Assembly (NCBI GenBank): GCA_022828595.1
Contig: JAKGHH010000003.1
Coordinates: 51,511,759 to 51,575,758 of the forward strand
Direction: 5' to 3'
Source: Nelumbo lutea
Taxonomy: Eukaryota > Streptophyta > Magnoliopsida > Proteales > Nelumbonaceae
DNA length: 64,000 bases
Position 1 is the first letter of the stretch; every line of letters begins with the position of its first letter. The notes under the pieces were generated by a model, which worked only from the letters and a program-made list of their open reading frames with translations, had not been told where the DNA came from and ran no database searches. Shown in pieces: positions 41,036 to 52,430 of the stretch. The position numbers were made by a program, and so were the translations under genes.

Positions 41036-43354
41036 TGGTTCAGTCGAGACCCGTCAAACAGTTAAAAACTGTTGACTTGGTCAAGAACCGTTTGACCTGG
41101 TGACCGGGTCGTGGGTTGCATACTTAATGCATACAAATTTTCGGAGGTCAAAACTTTGCATTCCTATGATTGGGGTGTTTTTTTTATTTTGGATAACTTT
41201 TCGAGATCTATGTGTCCCAAGGTGCCACCCCGCTATTTTTGCGGGAAAAAAGAAATTTTTTAGCCTCAAATTATATTTTTTAATATTTTATAAATAAAAA
41301 AATGAATTAAAAAATATAAATTAAATATAAAACAATACATATAACATTCTAAAATATATTTATACATTATTTATTGCTAAAATATACATATTTGCACACA
41401 CGCATATATACATATATATTGTGTTATATATATTCGACCCAATCAATTGAACAAGTGACCTGCGACCCGGACACAAAAACAATTCGACCTCCAAATCAAA
41501 TTTTAAAACATTACACAAATATGTAGAGTGCAAAACTTTGCATACGGTATTTCTAAACCTTATATTTAAACTTTACATGTTTTATTTGTATTTATACTCT
41601 TTTCCAAATTAGACTCGATGAAAACAAACCAACCAACAAAAGAACTGAGAAATACCAATCAATGTTAATAAGTGGTGCTTTCAGTTCAACAAATTAATTT
41701 TTTTGAAATGATCCCAAAATACGCTTGGCATTTTTTGATACGTTAACTAGCCCTCAGTACTTACAAGTTACAAAGTTTTTTTAAACCCTAGATTTAATCC
41801 AATGGCTTAGATGTAGTGCTTTCTGAATCACTTCTATTTATTCTAGAGATCTATTCAAAGAGGCTGAAACGAACCACCTTTCAAATAATTTAGTTTACTG
41901 ACAGCTGATTTGGGTCCTCTGAATTTATCAAGAAACACAACTCATAGCCTATTCTTGTGGGCCCACCTCATAAAGCCAGAGGCAGATGTATAGGAGTAAA
42001 ATAGGAAAGCAAAATGACATGATCGATCCATGAATGACATGATAATTCATATTATAGGATACAAGGGTGAAGCAAGATCTGGAGTTGTTCTCACTGCCTC
42101 CGATCTTCACTCCAACGAGAAAACATATAAAAATAATAAAAAACCAAAAACAAAAAAAAAAAAAAAATTGGGATCTATTTTAAGTTTTAACAAACCTTAA
42201 AGGGGGTTAGAATCCAGACCAACCATGTCTTCTGACGGCATGAGGAGATTGATGATGTCAAAAACGTGAAGAAGATAATCCCCTTTATGGTCATAGATCT
42301 AGTCTTATCTTGCCTGGATATCGTCGGAAATGCTGTCAGAGACTTGGTCGCTGTAGACACAGGGAGACAGTGAGAGTACAGCTGCGGAGCTTCAGTCAAA
42401 AGTCTCGACATTTATCACAATTTTCTCTTCTCACCAGGATTGTATCATTTCAGCGCGACCCTGCATCTTTGGTTTTGAGAACCAGCATCCCAGGTTTCCC
42501 ATCCCATCTCAGCAAAAAAAAAAAACATGAAAATGAGAATCTAATGGGAAAATTCCCATCTCAATCCCAGCAACCAAATGTACCATAAGAGAAAGGAGGG
42601 AGGAAGGTGGCACAAACATTTGTATTGGTATTTCAGATGCCAGATTTAAAATGCCAATGGGTGTAAATTTTGCATCAGATATACAATTCATGGATGCAAA
42701 CAAACAAATATTTTGCATCCAGTTCAGATTTATATTACAAGTAAATCGACTAAGGAGGTGTTTGATACCGTGGTGCTTTTAAGCTTGGTGTGGTGGAATC
42801 AACACCACAGACCACTGTTGCTTTGATGAAGCCATGCTATTTCACAATTCACACACACCCTAAATCACAACGCAAATACTTGGCAAATAGGATATTTAAT
42901 GGGTAAGGGCTATTATCTATATATCTATAGTCTAGTCTATAATTATATATAATGTGGATACTTGCCTTGGTTTCTGTGTAGGTAATAAATCTTAAATCAT
43001 AGTATCATATAATATCATATATCACCAATTCTTATGTCTTTATCATTTTATTTTACTTGCACTGGTGCATAACAAATATCTGTATTCTCGTAGGTAGGGT
43101 TTACATCTAATGGATGATGTGTTTATGATCCTATCACACTGACCTCATAGAGTGTACTTCACACCGACCTTACAAGCACATCCCATCAGGCAATGGGAAC
43201 ATCTCCCATGAATAATAACATATAAGTAGATGTTTCCGGTATACAGTGCGATGTGCCTATGAGGTCAATGTCAGGAGGGAATCTGAACTCGTAGCTTCCA
43301 TGGATGATAATGAGAGAAAGTAGATAAAAATGATCTAATCACATGCATAAATGA
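41036..43354. repeat. Direct repeat B, copy 2
   Basis: Second copy of 37046-39388, offset about 3964-3989 bp. It differs by small indels, for example an extra ACCTCATAGAGTGTACTTCA inside the foldback MITE (near 43142). Confidence 0.9.
43129..43277. mobile_element. Foldback MITE in repeat B copy 2
   Basis: Same arms as 39191-39315 (TCCTATCACACTGACCTCAT.. and ..GGTCAATGTCAGGAGG) with a short internal duplication of the left arm (CACACTGACCTCA / CACACCGACCTTA). Confidence 0.62.
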
Positions 43355-44740
43355 CCATCAACAACACTTGTAAGAAGAAACAATTTATTTTTCATTAAAG
43401 GGGCTAAGAAGTTCCTTAATGTTTTGGTAAAGATTAAAGGGGTAGGGATAGACAAAAAGGGACATGGGTTGAAGTAGTAAGAAATGACATATAATTGGAA
43501 TAAAACTTAAACTTTAGATCGTCAATCCATTCACTTTGCCTTTTATTGAGTTTTTCCAAATTCAGGCAAGTTTATCGTATTATTTCAAAATGAGAATTCC
43601 CCACAAGAAAAGATTTAGGATAGCAACTGCCAGAGAGGGATGTGATTGATGATGGTTAGGGGTATAACTGGGTCCAAAAACCAACTCTAGCCCTTGGATT
43701 ATTGCACCCGGTTCCCCCATTTCCTCTGTTTCTCTTCGATTAAAGAAAAAGAGAATAAGACAATTCTGAAAATTTCCCAAGGAATTTCTAAAATAAGCAT
43801 TTGATTAGCCTAAGACAACTCTAGCTCTTTTCATTTAGTTTCCTTCACTTTCTTAAATTTCTCCTACCAACCAAACAGTGGATAAATAGAGTGGATACAT
43901 TAATAAGAAGTAATATACTTCTGTGATATTGTAGTTTAACAAGAGGATAAATAGTGCCTTTCTTTTTCTCTCCAGTCATATTTCACTGATTCTCTCAAAT
44001 CTTCTTATGATTTGAACCTTCAAATTATGGTTTGAGGAAAAAAAAAAACATAACCATCTCACCTAAGAAGGATTTGTTGAAAACTTTTAAAATTAAAAAT
44101 TTTATGTCAAAAATTAAAATTAAAATTAATTTAAATTGATTTCCTGTGTGAAAATTTAAATTTAAAATTAAAAGTAAAATAAAATATAAATATAAATTGA
44201 ATTAAAATTATTTAAGGCATGATATGAAAAATTGGTGGCTTCTTAATGACAAAGGAGGTTGTTTGTAATCCAAATGTAAGATGTGGGCCTCTTTCGGTTG
44301 CAGTACAATCTCATTTACACTAACGTAAAAGTGTGGGAGTGCAGATCCTGATTCAATTTTTGCTCCAGATTTTGCCTTATTTTGTTTGTTTGTATTGTAG
44401 ATAAAGTAAAATAAAACCTGAAGTTAACTAAAGTAAAATCCATAATAAAAATAGACCAGAATTTGTATTTTTCTCATTTTCAGTTCTATGCATTTCTACT
44501 GATGCAAATAGAATTGTGGCAAACAAACAGAATAGTAATGTAGGGTCTAATTATTTATTTCTTTATTGCTTTTCTATTTTGGGGGAGGGATGGTTTGACC
44601 TACTGGAAAAATAGATTAATTTCACGTATGGCATCCAAACAAGTTAATATAAAGTAGATAATGAATGATTGGTAAGTGAATTCGTCCAAGCTACAACTTG
44701 GGTGTCGTTTCATCTAAGCAACGAGCTTTTTTTAACAAGG
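43355..44740. other. AT-rich intergenic spacer
   Basis: No gene. A 250-bp stretch at about 44295-44545 has ends TTTCGGTTGCAGTACAATC and GATGCAAATAGAATTGTGG with AAATAAAACC-type interior. It resembles the MITE at 47996 but is degraded. Confidence 0.5.
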
Positions 44741-44925
44741 AGTTTTGTTGATATAGACAAAACCAGCGAATTTCCACCGTCAGATTGGAATGTTTGCATG
44801 AAGAAGAATTGAATGGGCAGTTTTGTAGATATAGACAAAATCAGCGGATATTGACTGTTGGATTGCAATCTTTAAATTAAGAAGAATTGAAAAGGACAGT
44901 TTTGTAAATATAGACAACTCGAAGT
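44741..44925. repeat. 78-79-bp tandem repeat, 2.4 copies
   Basis: Units start AGTTTTGT(T/A)GATATAGACAAAA at 44741 and 44819, and the third, partial, at 44898. Each full unit ends in AAGAAGAATTGAA. Confidence 0.85.
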
Positions 44926-45251
44926 CCGAAAGTCAAGAGAACGTGATCCAAAGTTCCGAACCCGCACCGCCACGAGAAGACAGAGTGAATACGAGGTTTG
45001 ACGGTTGACAGCCGTAACGAGCAGGAAAAGGAATATTCTCTAATCTTTGCCCCATCCAAGAGTTTGATGATACATGATACATCATCACCATCATCATCAT
45101 ATGTAATACTACCATTAACAGTAGAATAAGTCCATGTGCAATCCAATACAACTAATAATATTTGGGTATTAAAAAATTCTGTTGGATCTCCAACTTTGAT
45201 TATTGCAGTTTTGTAATATCTGATATCGGGTGGAACATCTGTATTTATCAA
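44877..45251 (-). pseudogene. Unidentified 124-codon open frame
   Basis: Not recognised. The sequence around it is less AT-rich than the spacer. It has ILLVVLDCTWTYSTVNGSIT, an acidic DDDGDD, IIKLLDGAKIREYSFSCSL and FGTLDHVLLTFGLRVVYIYK. It could be a fragment of a host gene exon or of a transposon. Its 3' end overlaps the third tandem repeat unit, which argues against an intact gene. No start context or splice partner found. Confidence 0.25.
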
Positions 45252-45747
45252 TGCACGGCTGAAGCGTTGAGAGGTGGATATAAGGAATAATTTTGTGAGA
45301 ATAAAATCCTGATTAATAATATCGAGAATTAGAGTTTGTTCCTTTCTTCTTAGTTCTTATTTTTTAAGAGAATTTTTTAACTTTAAGAAAAAAATGGTTG
45401 TTTGTTTCCTCTTATCTCTTAAAGTGTAATCATACAATTTTTGTTTTCTAATGATATCCCTAAAAAGCAAACAAAAATTCTAATATATGGGGTCAAAAAA
45501 AAAATTCACCAATACCAATATATCTCTTAATGTAATTATTGCACTTTCATATGCTAGACTTACAAACAAGCCCTTAGTCTAGATTTGTTTTTTAAAGAGG
45601 CATGCATCACACCAACTTTACACCATTTGTTGTTGTACATCAAAAATATCTTTGGTACTTGTATTGTATATTATCATTAATGAAATCATGAGATATTTTT
45701 AATGTACAATTATAACATGTTGTGAGGAGTAAATCTAAATTCATTAA

Positions 45748-45864
45748 GCTTATTTGGAAATAATACAAATGCAAATATGTACAGTACAAATACATATAAA
45801 ATAATACAAAATTTAAGGTTCTACACTCTACATATTTATGTTTGTACTCCTTCCTAATTCAGCC
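45748..45864. mobile_element. Tourist-like MITE M1
   Basis: Ends GCTTATTTGGAAA and (reverse complement) GGCTGAATTAGGAAG. TTAA lies on both sides. The interior GCAAATATGTACAGTACAAA, ACACTCTACATATTTATG is self-complementary. Confidence 0.65.
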
Positions 45865-45868
45865 TTAA

Positions 45869-45974
45869 GGTTCAGTTTGGAAGTACAAACGCAAATATGT
45901 AGAGTGCAAAACCTTATATTTTGTATGTATTTGCACTGTATATATTTGCATTTGTTCTCCTTCCAAATTGAGCC
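45869..45974. mobile_element. Tourist-like MITE M2
   Basis: 106 bp, foldback along its whole length: AGGTTCAGTTTGGAAGTACA against AGGCTCAATTTGGAAGGAGA. Flanked by TAA (45866-45868, 45975-45977), typical of PIF/Harbinger elements. It stands four bases from M1. Confidence 0.8.
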
Positions 45975-45977
45975 TAA

Positions 45978-47830
45978 TGTATTTATAAGTGCCAACCAAT
46001 TATAACTATTTGAAATGAGTATAGGAAGTCAAGAGTATTTAGTTTAAATTAATCATTATGGTTAATATGGTCAAAAAATGTGTAGATTGGGTCAACCTTT
46101 TTCATATTGAGTTTAGGTAAAGTGTAATATTCAAGCAACCACCTACCACTTTGAGACAGGATATCTTGAAAGCAAAAATCAAGTACACCTCCATACACAC
46201 CCCCAGATTAAGAGTTTGGCATCTAGTCGTATATCTAGAATATTATCTCAGGAATTTATAATGTATAAGTATGGGAGATATTCTTGATGTGTAACTGGAT
46301 GTCATGATCTAAAGGTGTGAGCATGACTTTTGCTTCTAGGAGATTCCAGCTCCACCATTCATCAATTTATGCCATGTTTGGAAGGATGGCAGACACATAA
46401 ATCATTCACACATATTCAATATTAAGAGGTGAGTTGGATATGTTTGGTTGGCACCAATTGGCTTAATTAGTTGGTAAGGCTTTGATTGGTTGTAATGGAG
46501 ACTTGAGATTGAATTTCGCTTTCACTATAATTGGGGGATGTATTACGCAAGGTGACCCATAGAACCTTTCTTTTTTTTTAGGTGAAAGAGCCCACAAAAC
46601 CAATGAAAAATTATAATTAAGTGTCACATAATAGCCTCAAAATATTAAAATCTCACTTATCAAATTCTATTGAAAAAGCACCATTTTTCTCTTATAAAAT
46701 TATCCATGATTTATTTAATCTATAAATATAGCATCATAAAAAATGGTTACAAAATTGTGAATGCTAATTAATATTTGTTTTTTGAACAAGTCCCTTGTAA
46801 TTTTTTATTTTTTTGAAAAAATTCAATGGCACAAATTATCGCAGTATATTTGAGCTAAAAATTGAATTATGTTAATTAAGGCCCCAATTGGCGCGTCTTT
46901 CTGTGTGGTCTTTCCGTTGTTTACAAGTCGGGCAGACTGTACCATAGTCTTTTTCTGTTTGGTTCATAAAAGATTTAATCGCTAAAAAGTTGATGCGCCA
47001 AAAAGATGCAAAAAACCCATTTTGAATTAATATCGTGAAGCTCTAAGTGGAATTTTTCATATCTTTCTTACTTTAGTTTTGTACAAAAAAAAAAGAAAAA
47101 AAAATGCATGAAAAGACACAATACCCAAAGTAACTGCGGGCTACTTAGATTTTTATACAAAAGTTTAATACATCTTTTGACCGTTAGAAGATCTTCCTTA
47201 AAAAAAACTATCAGAAAATCTTCCTTAAAAAAAAAAAAACTTTCCAAACGACTCCTAAAACTTAAGTGGAAGAATATTTGAACTGATATTCCAGATCAAT
47301 GATTTGGATCAAATTGGAGTTTTATTTATTTATATTTTGCTTCATCGGATTACATTGGTAGATACATATTCTCCTGAATTGTAGGCTGATGCCGCTGATC
47401 CGAATCACCCTTAAACGGATAAAAAATGAAATGAAACTAAAACACGGTTGACTTTTGCAAGCCTAGGTTGATGTTATACAAAAGTTGTCAGATTTTTCGA
47501 CTTTCAATATACCACGTCAAATGGTGGTCTAAGGAGCATCAAATATTGTGATTGAAGGATCATCCCTCTTCCCAAAGCATTGCACCTTTGGTTCTACTTT
47601 AATCATCTCTACCAAACGTGGTAGGTATTTTGGAATTTGAAAATTAACGTATTGTGGCACATAATACAATGCATAATTATTTATTATTATTTAGAATATA
47701 AAAAACTTTGATTAATTATTATATGTCAAAAACATGTTTCCCTCACTATGAATATAAATTTATAGGCTTGTTATTTTATCAATAAATATGGGATCCATGA
47801 AAACTCAATTCTCCCCGTGTTTTTCTTTTA
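45978..47830. other. AT-rich spacer
   Basis: No gene. Contains a SINE-like sequence (46455-46580) and, at 47140-47240, a repeated GAAGATCTTCCTTAAAAAAA / GAAAATCTTCCTTAAAAAAA. Confidence 0.5.
46455..46580 (+). mobile_element. Possible tRNA-derived SINE ending in T run
   Basis: A-box-like TGGCTTAATTAGTTGG at 46459 and B-box-like GAGATTGAATTTC at 46505 are spaced about as in a tRNA. Downstream it ends in CTTTCTTTTTTTTT, as do Au-type plant SINEs. Confidence 0.35.
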
Positions 47831-47937
47831 GGTTCAGTTTGGAAGGGGTATAAATATAAATATATAGTGTAAAACCTTGGATGTTGTATGTATTTACACT
47901 ATACATATTTGTATTTGTATTCTTTCCAAATTAAGCC
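47831..47937. mobile_element. Tourist-like MITE M3
   Basis: 107 bp, ends GGTTCAGTTTGGAAGG and GGCTTAATTTGGAAAG, flanked by TTA (47828-47830, 47938-47940). Same family as M1 and M2. Confidence 0.82.
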
Positions 47938-47995
47938 TTAATTTATCCCATAAAGTCTTATTATTTATCTTAGTGGGTAAATTACTTTTACGTTA

Positions 47996-48239
47996 GGCTG
48001 TGTTTAGTTGCAATGCAAAAAAATTTGCATTGATGCAAAATCATGACAATGCAAATGATTTTAGTGTAAATTCTAATCTATTTCAAATTTTAATTTATTT
48101 TGTTTGATTGCAGTATAAATGAAATAAAGTAAGACATAAAGCAGAATAAAAATAAAATCCAAAACACAATTAAACAAGAATTTGCATTTTTTGCATATGT
48201 ATTAGTATAAATAAATATGCACTGCAACCAAATACAGCC
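47996..48239. mobile_element. Second type of Tourist-like MITE, 244 bp
   Basis: Inverted ends GGCTGTGTTTAGTTGCAATG and GGCTGTATTTGGTTGCAGTG. Flanked by TTA (47993-47995, 48240-48242). The interior holds AAATAAA-rich inverted repeats around TGCAAA. No coding capacity. Confidence 0.82.
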
Positions 48240-48242
48240 TTA

Positions 48243-49090
48243 GGAGAAAATTTGATGAGACAAAAATGTCTATTAAACAAGATTTTAAAAACAAAAGTCT
48301 ATGAGTGAATATGATGACAAAAAAAAAAAAAAGAAATTTGATAAATACAACAAAAAAGAATGCAGGTAAATACACTTACTTGAAGTTAAATTTGGGTAAA
48401 TACCTGAGAAAGTAGCTTACCAGTAAATAAGTAGGGCCTAGAAGTTAAATTTGACCTTATCAAATATGATTTTGGTATTATGAAGTTAAATGCCTATGTG
48501 ACACTTGCATAATTTTTAAACAAGAATGTAACAATTACCATGGTTCCAAACAGTCCCAAGATTTATTCTTAATTTTACTTAAACTAGCGGAGGGGCCTTG
48601 CGTTGTAGGGGAAAACATGATGGTAAATGGCTTGTCAAAGGTAAATTATTATATAGGAAAAAATTGTGAAAGGTAATTTTTTTTAATAGTATATTTAGTT
48701 TTATAAAATAAAATAATAAATAAATAATCATGACCATCGGACAATAGAGTGAAAGAGGGAGAGATGACTTTTGTCATTGCATTTTTGTTTTTATAGTGGA
48801 ATAATTATAAATACTTAAATAATAATTAATTTAATTTAATAAATAAATAAATAAATTTAGTAAAATAAATGAGATAAATAGACAATCAAGTGAGAGAGTA
48901 AATATATATAAATATATACACATTCAATGTCTTACTTTGCTACCAATAATAATTTGTTAGATTATTAAATTATTAACTAATTAAATAATTTAGTAAAATA
49001 AGTAAATAAATAAATAAAACTTTATGTATTATCAACACAAGATTGGTAATGGCTATCTCAAATTATTTAATTAATTAATATATCATTGTT
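48243..49090. other. AT-rich spacer
   Basis: No feature recognised apart from A runs and (AAAT)n stretches near 48710-48870 and 49000. Confidence 0.55.
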
Positions 49091-50465
49091 AATGGGTTAG
49101 GCTGAACTATCGAGCTACCGAGCCCATGAATAGGTTTAGTCCGATTCGTGGCCTAGCTTGGCCTAAGACTTGGCCCGTGGACCAACCCAGCCCATGTCAT
49201 GACATGAGGCCAAGAAAGCTCGAGCTAAAATAAAATTTTAAGATATTTTTTGTCTATTTTTTTAATTTATGTTAAAATTTTCATTATTATTTTTTAAATA
49301 AAAAAAAACATGGCTTAACTTGATTTGTGACCTGATAATAATTATATAATATATTAATATATATAATTTATTTTCAATTCTATACATCAAAATTCATATA
49401 AAATAAAATTTTAAGAACTTTTTAAAATTTTTGTCTATTTATTTTAATTTTTGTTGAAATTTTCATTATTTTTTTTCAAATTTTTTAATAACATGGATTC
49501 GCTCAATTCATGGCCTGGCCTGGCCTAAGACTTGACACGTGAACCAGCTTGGCCCTCAACACAACATAGGCATGCGTGAGCTCAGGCTGAGGGCTGTGTC
49601 GAGCTAACCCCTTAAAGTATCCCAAGAGAGGAAAGCACTGCCCGGCTTAGCACATCTTGCACAACATGGCCCAACATAGCCTGATTGTAAATAAAATGAG
49701 AGATAAAAACAATTTTTAACAAATATAAAAAAGGTAGAAGTTTAGTGGCATCATTGTAAATAGTTAGTAGTGGTATCATTGTCAATAATTACATTTTAGT
49801 ATCAAATATGAAAGAGGAAAAGGAGAAAGGACAAGTTATGATTGTTTTTTTTTTTTATTATTATTATTCAATGTCATCACTATAATTAATTAAATTTGTC
49901 AAGATAAAGGTTAAAAGCATGAAAAGGAAAAGATTATAAGATTATAAGATTTCATTTAGGTTATATAAAAAAAGATTCCATTTGACAAATGGCCTTATAG
50001 CTTTTTGCATTTAGGTTATATGTTAAAATTTTCATTTTTTTTCAAAAATTTTTAAAAATAAGGATTCACTTAGTTCGTGGCCTAGCCTCTGGCCCAAGAC
50101 TTGACACGCAAACTAGCCTGACCTGCAACACAACACAGGCCTGCACAAGCTCGGGCCATGCTGTCCCCCTAAAGTATCCCAGGGGAGGGAAGCACGACCC
50201 GACCAAGCTGACCCTCTAGAAGTTTAGTGTCATCATTGTAAATAATTACATATTTAGTATCAAATATGAAAGAGGAAAAGGAGAAAGGATAAGTTATAAT
50301 TTTTTTTTTTGTTTTATGTATCATTGTAATTAATTAAATTTGTAAAGATAAAGGTTAAAGGCATAAAAAGGAAAATATTATAAGATTACAACATTTCATT
50401 TAGGTTATGTAAAAAATATTCCATTTGACAAATGCACGTACAACCTTTTGCTTTTAGGTTATATA
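49091..50465. repeat. Tandemly duplicated AT-rich block with GGCCTGG-type segments
   Basis: A unit with GGCCTA.GACTTGACACG, AAAGTATCCCA.G.GAGG, ATCAAATATGAAAGAGGAAA, GATAAAGGTTAAA and ATTCCATTTGACAAATG occurs at about 49491-50000 and again at about 50059-50445. A third partial copy lies at about 49120-49260. The core markers are 458 bp apart (49801 and 50259). The GC-rich parts look like old hAT-like termini. Confidence 0.75.
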
Positions 50466-50563
50466 TAGAGATGACTACATTGTGCTTGCCTAATAGTGAA
50501 ATGCAATTTGATAGTCCCAAAATGCTTTAATGGGTCATTATTGTCCACATGGTGAATTGGAGA

Positions 50564-50706
50564 TCTCCTTGCAACAAAAAACCATCTCAACATGTTCTAA
50601 CATGATTTGTCTTCACATCTCACCACAAGATTAGGACCCATCATGCATAAAATGTGCAGACTCTAATCATGTTAAAATTTGTTGGGATGGTTTTTTGTTG
50701 GGAGTA
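50564..50706. mobile_element. 143-bp foldback MITE
   Basis: The left arm CTCCTTGCAACAAAAAACCA.., AACATGATT pairs with the right arm reverse complement CTCCCAACAAAAAACCATCC.., AACATGATT. Single-stranded it would fold into a long hairpin. No coding frame. Confidence 0.78.
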
Positions 50707-51763
50707 TATCCAAACTTCCACATTTCAAGTAACTAGAAAAATAAACTATACATGAATACATGGTGACCAAAATATTGAATACACTTAACTCACCTCAAGC
50801 ACGTTAATAGAGAAATTGACAATTGTTGGCAAAGCTTCGCTTCCCACATAAGTTTTTGTGTCAACATTTAAATGCTCAAATCAGACTTCGATTTTGGGAA
50901 TATCAAGTCCAACTCTGAGCACAACCCAAATGCAGAGAAAGTAACTAGGTAAGTATATTCAAGGGAAAAAAGTTCAGTTCAACAAAAAAAGGGAAAAGAA
51001 ATGAAGAAAAAATAAGAAGTCTCTAATACCTATCAATCCGGTTTTTGAGCTTCAACAAAAGCTTCTCATTGTCCTCCTCTACAACTCTCAACAACCTCTC
51101 TAATAGAATCTTCTTCTCCTGTAAACCGAGACTCTCAATATCAATTTCTTTGGTCTCACCCCTACTCCAAACAATAGACCTTTCCTTATACGGTTATAAG
51201 TGGGCAATTTTCTGAAGTGAGAGTAAAGGACATATATGCCCTCTTTATGTCTGTTGTATGCTTAGACAAACTGAGGTAGAAAACATCCAGTGCAAAGATA
51301 TAGATAAGACTTTAAATTGTATTAAAAATTTAAAATGACTCTAGATCTATGATTCAAGTCAATGCTACCACAAGACATTAGAGCATACATTCGGAACATG
51401 TCCCCATAAGGTTTTAGTGTCTTGTGGATGGGGTATGGGGTGGAGGTAGTGTTAAAAGTGTCAGACTAGCATCACAAATTTTGATTGTTGAGTACCATAA
51501 CAATAACAATATCCCTATTGGTTAAAAATCAAGTCATGGGCCTACCAAGTCATATGTGTGTTCAATATGATATTCATACATGGTTGCAGGAGAGCACATA
51601 CCCTTCTCTAGTGGCTAACGACCTATCCATGATACACAGACACACCAACTATTGGAATGACAATTCATTTTAGTTGTTTGGTTTGAAATAAAATATAGGG
51701 AAGGTGAGGAAAAACAAGGACAAGTTTATGTTTTGAATTTATTCCAAATGCTAGGGGGAGGAT
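50707..51763. other. Intergenic spacer without recognised feature
   Basis: About 1 kb without open frame, repeat or element ends that I can support. Confidence 0.5.
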
Positions 51764-52430
51764 GCAATATGAAGATGTGCGATCTGGTGCTCCTTGCCAG
51801 TAGACATTTCGGACGCTGGACTGAGTAGGTTGCCTAGTTGAGCTGTAAGAAAGTGATGATTAGAGTATCTGGGTTACTTTACTCAATGTGGGCACTCCAA
51901 TGTTTAAGTCAGCGAACTAAGTGTTTGAGTGCAAGAAAGTGAGAGCTAAATCATGCATACCTTGTGAGGTTGAAGGTGAGGCCTTTATATAGGCGAATTA
52001 CCGTGAGCCCCATGAAGCGCATTCAAGATCTCTAGTCCGTCTGGTTCAAAGGTGGTTTCACGCCTAGAGGTGGACTCCACGTAAGAGGGTAATGTTTATC
52101 CAATTGCACCCGAAGTGAATGGGGTGAAAATCGGCTTTTCCGATGTGGCATCTTGATCCTAGGGAAGTTGGAGGCGATAGCCCGCTTAAGGGGGAGGTCG
52201 CCCAGCACGTTAGGCAGGTTGCTAACCGGAGTTGGGTTAGATCAATGGAAGCAAGTCGCCTCTTATGCCAACCTAAGGTCTTGCTTGGTTGTTCATAGTT
52301 TGGCCTGCTAGAGTGGTGTCGAGGTTGTCAAGGCGATTGTGAAGTGTTCGAAGTGCTCCTAGGGTCTGCTTATTTGCTGCCAAGATGTCACTCTCCTATT
52401 CTGCAATGCCACGTGTGATGATATCATTGA
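51764..52430 (-). repeat. GC-richer block, possible solo LTR of a gypsy element
   Basis: Clearly less AT-rich than its surroundings. On the minus strand it reads TGATATCATCACACGTGGCA at the start, a TATA-like CCTATATAAAGGCCTC at about 51972-51987, and ..CTTCATATTGCA at the end. TG..CA ends and a TATA box fit a solo LTR. No matching 5-bp flank, no internal region and no second copy, so this stays tentative. Confidence 0.45.

Noticed and set aside
32100..44040. A regular tandem triplication with a 3.98-kb unit
   Set aside because: Repeat A has no third copy near 40.1 kb, and the parts between the A copies and between the B copies are unrelated.
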